Shown here: positions 52,931 through 61,053 of the stretch, one piece after another
Numbering within the stretch: the stretch's first letter is position 1
Layout: each line of letters opens with the position of its first letter
Assembly: GCF_024748615.1 (NCBI RefSeq)
Contig: NZ_CP087168.1
Coordinates: 5,580,001 to 5,644,000 of the forward strand
Direction of reading: 5' to 3'
Origin: Pseudomonas sp. B21-048
GTDB taxonomy: Bacteria > Pseudomonadota > Gammaproteobacteria > Pseudomonadales > Pseudomonadaceae
Length of the DNA stretch: 64,000 bases
Position numbers and translations under genes: made by a program
The notes under the pieces: generated by a model
Database searches by the model: none
The model's input: only the letters and a program-made list of their open reading frames with translations
Told to the model about the DNA's origin: nothing

Positions 52931-54493
52931 TCAGTCGCACCAGACCTTGCGCAAACGGGCCAGGGCCGCTTCGATCGCGGGCTCTGGTACCGCGGCAAAA
53001 CCCAGTACCAGCCCGGCTCGCTGATCCAATGGGGTCTGCGAGTCGGGCAGCCAGTAATTGCTCAATCCGTTGACCTCGACCTCGACACTTTCGGCGTATT
53101 CGATCAACTCACGTTCGCGGGCCACGCTGCTCACCGGCACAGTCATGTGCAACCCGGCCATCACCGCGGGCAGGTTGCCAACGCCCTCGATGCTCATCGG
53201 CCAATGGTTCAACAAACAATTGCGTCGGCTCAGCGCCGCGCGCCGCATGCGCCGGATATGCCGCTGGAAATGGCCGGCGGCCATGAACTCGGCCATGATC
53301 GCTTGAGTACTGACTTCGGAATGTCGCATATCCACCGCCCGACGTTGCGCGAACGCGTCCACCAGGCTCGGCGGCAAAACCAGATAGCCCAGACGCAATG
53401 CCGGAAACGCAACCTTGCCGAATGTTCCGACATACAGCACTCGCCCCTGCCGGTCGAGTGCCGCCAACGGGGCCAGCGGTGCGCCGCTGTAGCGGTATTC
53501 GCCGTCATAGTCGTCCTCGACGATCCAGCCCTGGGTGCGTTCAGCCCAAGCCAATAATTCGAGGCGTCGCGCCAGGCTCATAACCACCCCGGTCGGGTAC
53601 TGATGCGACGGTGTGACATACGTCAGCCGACAATCGCCGAGTTCCGCCAGTTGCGCACACTCGATGCCTTCGCTGTCCACTGCCACGCCCTGCAATCGCG
53701 CGCCGGCCACTGCGAATGCATGACCCGCCGCCTGGTACCCCGGATTTTCAATCGCCACTGTGTCGCCTGGTTCCACCAGCAGCTGTGCACAAAGGCTGAT
53801 TCCCTGCTGTGCACCACTGGTGATTACTATTTGTCCAGCGGTGCACTGCATGCCCCGCGAACTGCGCAAATAAGCGGCAATCAGCCCACGCAGTCGAGCA
53901 TCGCCAGCCGGATCGCCATAACACAGTTGCTGTAAATCCGGCTTACGCCAGAAAGCCGCATTCAGCTTGGCCCAGACCTCGAAAGGAAACAGATCGAACG
54001 CCGGAACGCCGACACGAAATGCCCGAGGCGGACCACTGGGAGGCAAGGCCAAATGGTTCTTTTCAACCCTGCCCAAAGCACCCCTGTGGATAACTTTACT
54101 GGATGAAATCACAGGTAAATCCAGCCAATTTGTGGATAAGGCTGTGGGTAACCCTGTTGAAAACCCTGTGGATACTTTTGTGGATAATTTTGTGGATAAT
54201 TTTTTTACCGATACCGCGGCTTGAGGCAATTGCGCGACATAAGTCCCGTCGCCAACACGTCCCTCGATGAAGCCCTCAGCGTAAAGCTGATCGTAGGCAC
54301 GGACCACGCTGTTACGGGATATCGATAACGCCGCCGCCAGATCGCGACTGGCTGGCAGTCGTGTGCCGCTGGCCAATCGTCCGTCGAGCACTCGCACCCG
54401 CAGCGCTTGGTAGAGCTGACGACTCAGGCCCTGACGGCGGTCAAGTTCGATACCCGCGGGGTTGAATGAAGAAGGAAGCGGCATGTTCGACAT
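52931..54493 (-). CDS. MocR/PdxR-type GntR regulator with aminotransferase domain
   Basis: A 520-residue fusion. GntR winged helix ~20-88 (LSRQLYQALRVRVLDGRLASG; LSISRNSVVRAYDQLYAEGFI), linker ~90-150, then a class I aminotransferase-like domain (~155-520) with GAQQGIS, EDDYDGEYRY and the PLP lysine in VGTFGKVAFPALRLGY. MocR proteins sense PLP or amino acids. The linker is odd: LSTK LSTK VSTG FSTG LPTA LST, encoded by 12-base units containing DnaA-box-like sequence. It is divergent from a PaiB-like gene, its usual type of target. Confidence 0.93.
   Translation of the reverse strand: MSNMPLPSSFNPAGIELDRRQGLSRQLYQALRVRVLDGRLASGTRLPASRDLAAALSISRNSVVRAYDQLYAEGFIEGRVGDGTYVAQLPQAAVSVKKLSTKLSTKVSTGFSTGLPTALSTNWLDLPVISSSKVIHRGALGRVEKNHLALPPSGPPRAFRVGVPAFDLFPFEVWAKLNAAFWRKPDLQQLCYGDPAGDARLRGLIAAYLRSSRGMQCTAGQIVITSGAQQGISLCAQLLVEPGDTVAIENPGYQAAGHAFAVAGARLQGVAVDSEGIECAQLAELGDCRLTYVTPSHQYPTGVVMSLARRLELLAWAERTQGWIVEDDYDGEYRYSGAPLAPLAALDRQGRVLYVGTFGKVAFPALRLGYLVLPPSLVDAFAQRRAVDMRHSEVSTQAIMAEFMAAGHFQRHIRRMRRAALSRRNCLLNHWPMSIEGVGNLPAVMAGLHMTVPVSSVARERELIEYAESVEVEVNGLSNYWLPDSQTPLDQRAGLVLGFAAVPEPAIEAALARLRKVWCD
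54085..54199 (-). repeat. Cluster of DnaA-box-like TTATCCACA sequences in MocR linker codons
   Basis: Exact TTATCCACA (minus strand) occurs at 54085, 54131, 54179 and 54191, with near matches at 54143 (TTACCCACA) and 54167 (GTATCCACA) and a degenerate unit at 54155. The units from 54131 to 54202 recur every 12 bases. The copy at 54085 lies in a different reading frame (codons GTT ATC CAC AGG) from the others (TTA TCC ACA). TTATCCACA is the consensus DnaA box. This may be a tandem repeat of codons, or a DnaA-binding locus. Confidence 0.8.
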
Positions 54494-54510
54494 GATAATG
54501 GACCTATGAA

Positions 54511-54543
54511 ATTGGTCATTAATGGCTCTTACAACAGACCAAT
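54511..54543. promoter_or_regulatory. Possible MocR operator in divergent promoter
   Basis: ATTGGTC and GACCAAT form an inverted pair with 19 bases between, lying between the MocR start and the PaiB-like start. A further ATGGACC lies just upstream. MocR regulators usually bind such repeats near the divergently transcribed target. Confidence 0.55.
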
Positions 54544-54583
54544 AGCCTGCCTAGGATGCAGGCATTCGCCAAGGAAAATTTCC

Positions 54584-55207
54584 ATGTACACGCCCAGCAC
54601 TTTCGCCATCGATGATTTGAACGAACTGCATCAGCAGATTCTCGGGACTCGTCTCGCGGTCTTGGTCACCCACGGTGAGCAAGGCCTGCAAGCCAGTCAT
54701 CTGCCATTGCTGCTGAACGTCGACCACGGCCCAAATGGCACCCTTTACGGCCACCTCGCCCGGGCCAATCCGCAATGGCGTGAATTGCAAAACGGCGCCG
54801 AAGCGCTGGTGATTCTTGCCGGTGCGGATGCTTACGTCAGCCCGGGGCTTTACCCGAGCAAAGCCGAGCACGGTAAAGTCGTGCCAACCTGGAACTACGT
54901 CGCCGTGCATGCCTATGGCAAGGCCGAAGTTTTCACCGATGCGGAACGCCTGCGCACTCTGGTCAGCGCTCTGACTGATCGTCATGAAGCGGGTCGCGCC
55001 CATCCATGGAAAGTCGCCGATGCCCCCACCGATTACATTGACGGGATGCTCAAGGCCATCGTCGGTTTTGCCTTGCCGATCCAGCGTCTGGAGGGCAAAC
55101 GCAAGCTCAGCCAGAACCGCAATGCTGCAGACATCGCCGGTGTGCGCGAGGGGCTGGCCACCAGCCCTGATGTGCACGACCAGGCCCTCGCCCACTTGAT
55201 GCATTAA
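54584..55207 (+). CDS. FMN-binding PaiB-family protein
   Basis: A 207-residue PaiB-like protein with split-barrel flavin fold. Family marks: SHLPLLLNVDHGPNGTLYGHLARANPQW (~37-65), SPGLYPSKAEHGKVVPTWNYVAVHAYG (~85-110) and the C-terminal KLSQNRNAADIAGV. These proteins are called transcriptional regulators after Bacillus PaiB, but may be FMN-dependent enzymes. It starts the operon with two GNAT genes, 9 and ~17 bases apart, and is a likely target of the divergent MocR. Confidence 0.9.
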   Translation: MYTPSTFAIDDLNELHQQILGTRLAVLVTHGEQGLQASHLPLLLNVDHGPNGTLYGHLARANPQWRELQNGAEALVILAGADAYVSPGLYPSKAEHGKVVPTWNYVAVHAYGKAEVFTDAERLRTLVSALTDRHEAGRAHPWKVADAPTDYIDGMLKAIVGFALPIQRLEGKRKLSQNRNAADIAGVREGLATSPDVHDQALAHLMH

Positions 55208-55216
55208 GGAACCCCC

Positions 55217-55663
55217 ATGAGTCAGATCGACATCCGCCAGGTCACCGCCGACGATCACGCTGCCTGGCTGCCGTTGTGGCAAGCCTACTTGCGCTTCTAC
55301 AACACCGAATTGCCCGATGCAGTCACCCAGAGCACCTGGCAGCGCCTGCTCGATCCGAGCGAGCCGACCCACGCGGCGCTGGCCTGGGCCGATGGCAAAG
55401 CGGTGGGCATGGTGCATTTCATCTATCACCGCTCGAACTGGAGCATCGAAAACTCCTGTTATCTGCAAGACTTGCTGGTAACGCCCGAAACCCGTGGCAC
55501 CGGTGTTGGCCGGCAACTGATCGAATACGTCTACGCCACGGCCAAGGCCGATGGGTGCTGCGAGGTTCATTGGCTGACCCACGAAACCAACGCCACCGCG
55601 ATCCAGCTCTATGAGCGAATCGCCGAGCGTCCCGGCTTCATCCAGTTTTGCCACGCCCTATAA
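55217..55663 (+). CDS. GNAT-family N-acetyltransferase
   Basis: A 148-residue single GNAT domain. The acetyl-CoA motif A is LQDLLVTPETRGTGVGRQLIEYVY (~85-108), with R/Q-x-x-G-x-G/A replaced here by RGTGVGRQL, a good match. N-terminal DDHAAWLPLWQAYLRFY matches a known subgroup. The substrate is unknown; PaiB-linked acetyltransferases act on polyamines in Bacillus, so that is one possibility. Third gene downstream is another GNAT. Confidence 0.9.
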   Translation: MSQIDIRQVTADDHAAWLPLWQAYLRFYNTELPDAVTQSTWQRLLDPSEPTHAALAWADGKAVGMVHFIYHRSNWSIENSCYLQDLLVTPETRGTGVGRQLIEYVYATAKADGCCEVHWLTHETNATAIQLYERIAERPGFIQFCHAL

Positions 55664-55680
55664 GGTTCAAGGAGAGCAGC

Positions 55681-56352
55681 ATGTCGATTTCACTCGCGGA
55701 CTGGAAAGGCGTTCCGCCACCCTCGGTTCAACTGATCGAAGGGCGTTTCATTCGCCTGGAAAAACTTGACCCGCCCCGTCATGCCGATGGCCTGTGGAAA
55801 GCCCTGGAGGGCCCGGGCTCTGATCCGAAACTCTGGGACTATTTGCCTTATGGTCCTTTCCCGGAGCGCAGCGCTTTCAACGATTGGCTGAACAACCATG
55901 CGGCCAACAGCGACCCGTATTTCTTCACGGTGATCGACCGGGCCAGCGGCGACGTGCAGGGCATCCTCAGCCTGATGTCGATTGTCCCTGCTCAGGGCCG
56001 CATCGAGATCGGCCATGTGACCTTCGGCGCAGCGATGCAACGCTCCCCAAGAAGCACCGAGGCGGTTTACTTGCTGGCCAGGGAATCCTTTGCCTTGGGT
56101 TACCGGCGTCTGGAATGGAAATGCAATAACGGCAATGCCCGCTCCAAGTACGCGGCCGAGCGGTTGGGGTTCAGTTTTGAAGGGGTGTTTCGCCAGCACA
56201 TGGTGGTCAAGGGACAGAACCGAGACACGGCGTGGTATTCGATTCTGGATTCGGAGTGGCCAGCGATTGGCGCGGGGTTCGAGCGGTGGCTGTCCGATGA
56301 AAACCAGACGGAATCGGGGCAGGTGAAAACGTTGGTGGAGTGCCGCACCTGA
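55681..56352 (+). CDS. RimJ/RimL-type GNAT acetyltransferase
   Basis: A 223-residue GNAT of the RimJ/RimL subgroup, with GRFIRLEKLDPPRHADGLW at the N-terminus, motif A-like EIGHVTFGAAMQRSPRSTEAVYLL and the late ECKCN-like WKCNNGNARSKYAAERLGFSFEG. It probably acetylates a small amine or a protein N-terminus. Start at MSISLADWKG chosen with GGAGAGC upstream, 17 bases after the preceding gene. Ends before a REP cluster. Confidence 0.9.
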   Translation: MSISLADWKGVPPPSVQLIEGRFIRLEKLDPPRHADGLWKALEGPGSDPKLWDYLPYGPFPERSAFNDWLNNHAANSDPYFFTVIDRASGDVQGILSLMSIVPAQGRIEIGHVTFGAAMQRSPRSTEAVYLLARESFALGYRRLEWKCNNGNARSKYAAERLGFSFEGVFRQHMVVKGQNRDTAWYSILDSEWPAIGAGFERWLSDENQTESGQVKTLVECRT

Positions 56353-56353
56353 T

Positions 56354-56461
56354 GATCGTTCCCACGCTCCTGCGTGGGAATTCAGCCACGGCTCTGCGTT
56401 CGATCCGGAAGGCGACGCAGAGCGTCGCGGGATGCATTCCTTTGCTACGCGTGGGAACGAT
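56354..56461. repeat. REP cluster with three nested hairpins
   Basis: Outer arms GATCGTTCCCACGC and GCGTGGGAACGATC; inner hairpins TCCCACGC..GCGTGGGA and GCTCTGCG..CGCAGAGC. It fills the gap between the convergent GNAT and methyltransferase genes. The outer arms match the single hairpin near 24.1 kb. Confidence 0.8.
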
Positions 56462-56464
56462 CTT

Positions 56465-57376
56465 TCAAACCAGTTTCTGAGCGAGCACCGCAATATGCTC
56501 CGGCCCGATCCCGCAGCAACCGCCCAAATGGCTGGCCCCACGCTTCTGCCAATCAGCCGCCCATTGCAGGTAGCCCGGCGGGTCGAGATCGTCGCGCAAC
56601 GGGTCCAGACCGTCATTGGCCGTGGCCTCTTTCGGCTGCGGAGGGAAGGCATTGGCGTAGGCGCCGATGTAAATCTTCACACCCAGGCGTTCAAAGGTTT
56701 CCCGCGCCGCATCAATCGCAGCGCCGATCACTTCGGGCTGGCTGCAGTTAAACAGCAAGGTCTCGACGCCCAACTCAGCCGCCACCGCGGCAGCCTCAGC
56801 CACAGGCTCACCGGAACGCAAACGCGGCACTTCGTCGGTGTCTTCATCCTTTAAGGTAAACGACAGCCAGAATGGTTTGCCGTCCTTTGGCAGACCCGCA
56901 TGGATCGCCCGAGCCTCGACGATCGAGCTCTGGGTTTCCGCCAGCCACAGGTCGACATGCGGCGCCAGACCGTTGACCAGAGGGGTCAGCAATTCAGTTA
57001 CCCGCGCAGCGTCGAACAGGTCCGGGCGATAGGAGCCGAACAACGGCGGCAATGAACCGGCCACACGCACCGGTTTGCCCGCCGCATCGACCGCACGACG
57101 GGCCAGCTCACCGGCCAATGCCGCGAGGGCCTGGCCTTCAGCGGCAAAACGCTCTTCGCCTATATGGAACGGCACCACCGCATAACTGTTGCTGGTGATG
57201 ACGTTAGAACCGCTTTCAATATAGGCTGCGTGCACCGCCTCCACCGCTTGCGGCGCTTCGCTCAAGGCCAGCGCCGACCACTCGGGCTGCCTGAACGGTG
57301 CCCCGCGGCGTTGCAGCTCACGACCCATGCCGCCATCCAGAATTACCGTATTTGCGCCCATATGCTTTTCACTCAT
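56465..57376 (-). CDS. Homocysteine S-methyltransferase family protein
   Basis: A 303-residue protein. Zinc ligands: Cys in TLLFNCSQPEV (~208-218) and the CC pair in LGGCCGIGPEH near the C-terminus; GGMGRELQRRG begins the barrel. It may transfer methyl from S-methylmethionine or another donor to homocysteine, as in MmuM. Start at MSEKHMGAN; an ATG five codons later is possible. It is divergent from an amino-acid ABC transporter, which may import its substrate. Confidence 0.9.
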   Translation of the reverse strand: MSEKHMGANTVILDGGMGRELQRRGAPFRQPEWSALALSEAPQAVEAVHAAYIESGSNVITSNSYAVVPFHIGEERFAAEGQALAALAGELARRAVDAAGKPVRVAGSLPPLFGSYRPDLFDAARVTELLTPLVNGLAPHVDLWLAETQSSIVEARAIHAGLPKDGKPFWLSFTLKDEDTDEVPRLRSGEPVAEAAAVAAELGVETLLFNCSQPEVIGAAIDAARETFERLGVKIYIGAYANAFPPQPKEATANDGLDPLRDDLDPPGYLQWAADWQKRGASHLGGCCGIGPEHIAVLAQKLV

Positions 57377-57473
57377 AAGCTTATGAAAATAACTCACTAT
57401 CAGAGTCGTTCTTATAACTATTTAATACGCTCCACTCGGTTAATAACAACCTCTTTTTTTCAGGGATCCAACT

Positions 57474-58295
57474 GTGAAATTCCAACCGCTGCTGGCCCTG
57501 GGCCTGACAATTATGGCTGCCTCCACTCACGCCTTTGCAGGCGCCACCCTGGATCGCATCGAGCAAAAGAAAGAACTGGTGGGCGTGCTGATGGAAAGCT
57601 ATCCACCTTTCTCGTTCCTCAACGATCAAAACCAGCTCGACGGTTTCGATGTTGACGTGGCCAAGGCCGTGGCGGACAAACTGGGCGTCAAGCTGCGCCT
57701 CGAAACGCCGTCCTGGGACGTGATCGCCGCCGGTCGCTGGAGCGGGCGTTACGATATCTGCATCTGCTCCATGACGCCGAGCAAGGCTCGCGCCGAAGTC
57801 TTCGACTTCCCGGTCGAGTACTACGCCTCCCCTGCCGTCATCGTGGTCAACGCCAAGGATGACAGCATTCACAACGCCAAGGACCTGAGCGGCAAAAAAA
57901 TCGGCCTCACCAGCGCCTCCAGCTATGAAAGCTACCTGAACAAAAACCTGGTGATCGAAGGCGCCGAAGACACCCAACTGCAGTACCCGTTCGAGAATGT
58001 GCAGATCGCCCCGTATGACACCGACAACGTCGCGTTCCAGGATTTGGGCCTGGGCGCTGGCGTGCGTCTGGATGCGATCCTCACCAACCTTGTCACTGCC
58101 CAACCACGCCTGAACGAAGACAAGCGTTTCAAACTCGCCGGCCAGCCGCTGTACTCGGAACCGAACTCGGTGGCCATCGAAAAAGGCGACGTGCAGTGGA
58201 ACAGCAAAGTGCGTGAAGTTTTCGCTCAGTTGAAACAAGACGGAACCCTGAGCAAACTGTCGCAAAAATGGATTGGCGCCGACATCAGCAAATGA
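57474..58295 (+). CDS. Amino-acid ABC transporter substrate-binding protein
   Basis: A 273-residue periplasmic protein with a signal peptide (MKFQPLLALGLTIMAASTHAFA). The SBP_bac_3 features are MESYPPFSFLN, LDGFDVDVAKAVADKLGV and the DICICSMTPSKARAEVFDFPVEYY block. It binds an amino acid. GTG start. Its stop overlaps the start of the permease gene (ATGA). No ATPase gene is seen nearby, so an ATPase must be supplied in trans or lie elsewhere. Confidence 0.92.
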   Translation: MKFQPLLALGLTIMAASTHAFAGATLDRIEQKKELVGVLMESYPPFSFLNDQNQLDGFDVDVAKAVADKLGVKLRLETPSWDVIAAGRWSGRYDICICSMTPSKARAEVFDFPVEYYASPAVIVVNAKDDSIHNAKDLSGKKIGLTSASSYESYLNKNLVIEGAEDTQLQYPFENVQIAPYDTDNVAFQDLGLGAGVRLDAILTNLVTAQPRLNEDKRFKLAGQPLYSEPNSVAIEKGDVQWNSKVREVFAQLKQDGTLSKLSQKWIGADISK

Positions 58296-59128
58296 CTTCT
58301 TTCCCCAAACCACCTCAGCCACCGCAACCGGTGGCTGAGTCGTTGCTGCAACGGATTTTCGGTTTCCGCACGCGGCTGTACCTGACCTGGGCGGCGATGT
58401 TCGGCTTGTTCGCGAGTTTCTTCCTGAGCTTCGACCTGAAGTTCTCGATCATCCTCGACAAACTGCCGAACCTGATCGGCCTGCACCTGGCGCCCAACGG
58501 CTTTCTGCAAGGTGCGGCGCTGACATTGTTTTTGTGTCTGTGCTCGATCGTGACGTCTTCGCTGCTAGGATTCATCACCGCCCTGGCGCGGCTGTCGAAA
58601 AGCGCCGTGGCGTTCGGCATCGCGAGCTTCTATGCCTCATTCTTTCGCGGTACACCGCTGCTGATCCAGATCCTGCTGATCTACCTCGGCCTGCCACAAC
58701 TCGGCATCGTGCCAGGCGCCATCGCCGCCGGCATCATCGCCCTGTCGCTGAACTACGGCGCCTACCTGAGTGAAATTTTCCGCGCCGGCATCCTCGGCGT
58801 GCCCCACGGTCAACGTGAAGCGTCGCTGGCCCTGGGCATGCGCGAAACCGTGATCTTCTGGCGCGTCACCCTGCCCCAAGCCATGCGCACCATCATCCCG
58901 CCTACCACCAACCAGTTCATCTCCATGCTCAAGGACTCATCACTGATCTCGGTGATGGGGGTTTGGGAAGTGATGTTTTTGGCGCAGTCGTATGGGCGCT
59001 CGAGCTATCGCTATATCGAGATGCTGACCACGGCGGCGGTTATTTATTGGGTGATGTCGATTGGATTGGAGCTGATTCAAGCGCGGATGGAGCGGCATTA
59101 TGGGAAGGCGTATTTGAGCCGTAGTTAG
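58292..59128 (+). CDS. Amino-acid ABC transporter permease
   Basis: A 278-residue HisM/GlnP-type permease with about five helices. The EAA loop appears as GVPHGQREASLALGMRETVIFWRVTLPQAMRTIIPP (the family motif). It pairs with the binding protein upstream through a 4-base overlap. The N-terminus has a proline-rich cytoplasmic tail (SFPKPPQPPQP) and an added helix. Confidence 0.92.
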   Translation: MTSFPKPPQPPQPVAESLLQRIFGFRTRLYLTWAAMFGLFASFFLSFDLKFSIILDKLPNLIGLHLAPNGFLQGAALTLFLCLCSIVTSSLLGFITALARLSKSAVAFGIASFYASFFRGTPLLIQILLIYLGLPQLGIVPGAIAAGIIALSLNYGAYLSEIFRAGILGVPHGQREASLALGMRETVIFWRVTLPQAMRTIIPPTTNQFISMLKDSSLISVMGVWEVMFLAQSYGRSSYRYIEMLTTAAVIYWVMSIGLELIQARMERHYGKAYLSRS

Positions 59129-59457
59129 GTTTAAAACAGAGAAATCCAACCTTCGGCAACTACGGGCGTACGAAAATCTACGTAGGCGTTGCCGAAGGCT
59201 CGGGCCGCGCTCGGACAATCTTTTGATCTTCAACGTGTGGCAGATGCGTTTTTTTGAAGATGCGATAGCCCCCGCATCTTGATTCGATGTAAGAAAAAGC
59301 ATCAGCGCGAACAGATAAAATCAGCCGGTCTCAAACGACTGGCCATTTTCTACACAACCCATCTGACACTCCCCGCAAGCCCGTCGGAAGCAGCTGACAT
59401 CGGCACCTATAGCCTCCCTCTTAGAGTTTGGCCTCTACTCAAAAGAGGCTGTACTCG
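59129..59457. other. Intergenic region before autotransporter (no gene seen)
   Basis: The gap of 329 bases holds an imperfect inverted repeat, CCTTCGGCAAC with GTTGCCGAAGG, at about 59152-59199, which is a relative of the REP-like CAGCCTTCGGC elements. It also holds a hairpin over the ribosome site described separately. No gene is visible. Confidence 0.6.
59431..59449 (+). promoter_or_regulatory. Hairpin covering the autotransporter ribosome site
   Basis: GCCTCT (59431-59436) pairs with AGAGGC (59444-59449) around ACTCAAA. AGAGG is also the best ribosome site, nine bases before the ATG. Pairing would hide it until melted, for example by heat or a factor. Confidence 0.5.
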
Positions 59458-60981
59458 ATGCCCATTCAACATAAATACATACCCCATCACCTTGTCCTGG
59501 CCATTGCACTTGCAGCTGGTTGTGCAGAGTTCTCCCTGGCCCAGCAACTGAAGCCTCAAGTCGACGCCGACGCAAAGCCCAGCAAAACCCGAAAAAAAGC
59601 CACCAAACCTGTAGCCCCCGCTGGCAGTGTGTTTGAAGAGCCCACCGTAAGCGCTTCAGTGCCTACGGTCGAGGGTACGGCCACAACAAGTAACGCAGAC
59701 ATGAATGTTGTTGCTCTTCCCGGTAACCACGACCAAAGCACCGTCCACACCGTGCTGAACGCCGGAAATGTTGAAGGTGAGTTCGGACAAGTCACCAGCA
59801 ATCTGGCATTCATGACGCCAGAGGCTTCCTATAGTGACACTCAAGTGGCGCTGACCCGCAACGATGTGCCGCTTGAGACGGTTGCCACCTCTGCCAGCGG
59901 GCAGGCCCTGGCCCGCAGTGTAGACACCCCCAAAACCGTGATCACCAACGCCGCCATCGGCGCGCTGCTGGCCAGTAACAAGGCCACTGCCTCCGTCGCC
60001 ATTGAACAATTGACCGCAAGTAGCAACGCCAACCTCGCAAAAGCCACTTTAAGCAGTGTCAGCCCTGTCAGTACCAGCATGCTCTCAGCCATGCGTCAGC
60101 TGGATAACGGCACGGGCAATGTTTCCGACAAAGCTCCACGCGTTGCCACTGGCAGTGAAAACAGCGGCCGCGTATGGCTTCAGGCATTGGGCAATGGCGG
60201 CAAAGTCGAGAGCGACGCCGACAACACGCTGAAACATTCCACCCATGGCTTGGTTTTGGGCGCCGACTGGCGGCTCGACGAGCAATGGTATGTCGGGGTG
60301 ATGGGCGGAAAATCGCAGACGAAACTCGATGCCCGGCAATTCGAAGGCGATCTCGACAGCTGGCACCTGGGTGCTTATGCAGTGCGCCAGGACGGCCCAT
60401 TGACGCTGCGTCTCGGTGCGACCTTCGCCAACCATGAAGGCAGCAGCAAACGTCGGGTCGCGTTCAACGGATTCAGCGACCGCCTCAAAGGCAGTTATGA
60501 CGCCAACACCCAACAAGCCGTCGCCGAAGTGGGCTTCAACCTGGGCAGCAACAATGTGACGATCGAGCCATTCGCCAGCCTGGGTTATCAGCGCTACCAA
60601 CGGGACAGTCACACCGAAAAAGGTGGAGATGCGGCGTTGAAAATCTACGGGCAAACCCAGGACAACTTCAGTAGCACCTTCGGCTTGCGCACGGCGAAAC
60701 TGAACACACTGGATAACGGCATGCGCCTGACTCCGCGATTCAGCGCCGGCTGGGAACACACCTACGGCGAGCTCGACAGCGAAACCCGCCAACAGCTGGT
60801 CAAGGGCGGGAAACATTTCGACATTGCCGGGGCAGCGTTTGATCGCGACAGCCTGTCGCTTGATGCCGGGCTCGACCTGGGGCTCTCGGTCAACCACACG
60901 CTGGGCGTGGGCGTCACTGGGAAGATCGGCACTGACAGTCGCAATCATAGCGTGATGGGACAGTGGCGGATGGCGTTCTGA
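59458..60981 (+). CDS. Autotransporter-domain outer-membrane protein with short passenger
   Basis: A 507-residue protein. Signal peptide ~1-30 (HLVLAIALAAGCAEFSLA), passenger ~31-235, then a classic autotransporter beta-barrel (~240-507) ending in a terminal Phe (GQWRMAF). The passenger is much shorter than usual, and its stretch NAGNVEGEFGQVTSN with TPEASYSDTQVALTRND resembles only the C-terminal part of typical passengers. The Lys/Pro-rich N-terminal (KPSKTRKKATKP) is unusual. Start at MPIQHKYIP. Confidence 0.88.
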   Translation: MPIQHKYIPHHLVLAIALAAGCAEFSLAQQLKPQVDADAKPSKTRKKATKPVAPAGSVFEEPTVSASVPTVEGTATTSNADMNVVALPGNHDQSTVHTVLNAGNVEGEFGQVTSNLAFMTPEASYSDTQVALTRNDVPLETVATSASGQALARSVDTPKTVITNAAIGALLASNKATASVAIEQLTASSNANLAKATLSSVSPVSTSMLSAMRQLDNGTGNVSDKAPRVATGSENSGRVWLQALGNGGKVESDADNTLKHSTHGLVLGADWRLDEQWYVGVMGGKSQTKLDARQFEGDLDSWHLGAYAVRQDGPLTLRLGATFANHEGSSKRRVAFNGFSDRLKGSYDANTQQAVAEVGFNLGSNNVTIEPFASLGYQRYQRDSHTEKGGDAALKIYGQTQDNFSSTFGLRTAKLNTLDNGMRLTPRFSAGWEHTYGELDSETRQQLVKGGKHFDIAGAAFDRDSLSLDAGLDLGLSVNHTLGVGVTGKIGTDSRNHSVMGQWRMAF

Positions 60982-61053
60982 TTCACCCGTCATTCACTGA
61001 TTCAGCACAACACCTTGTGGGAACGAAAGCCCAAAACTCCGGGCAAAAAAAAA

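Noticed and set aside
54085..54199. The DnaA-box cluster as a replication origin
   Set aside because: No AT-rich unwinding region is seen, dnaA/dnaN are not adjacent, and the boxes lie inside a regulator gene.
54131..54202. 12-base periodic repeats as a CRISPR array
   Set aside because: Units are 12 bases with no spacers and lie in frame inside a real gene.
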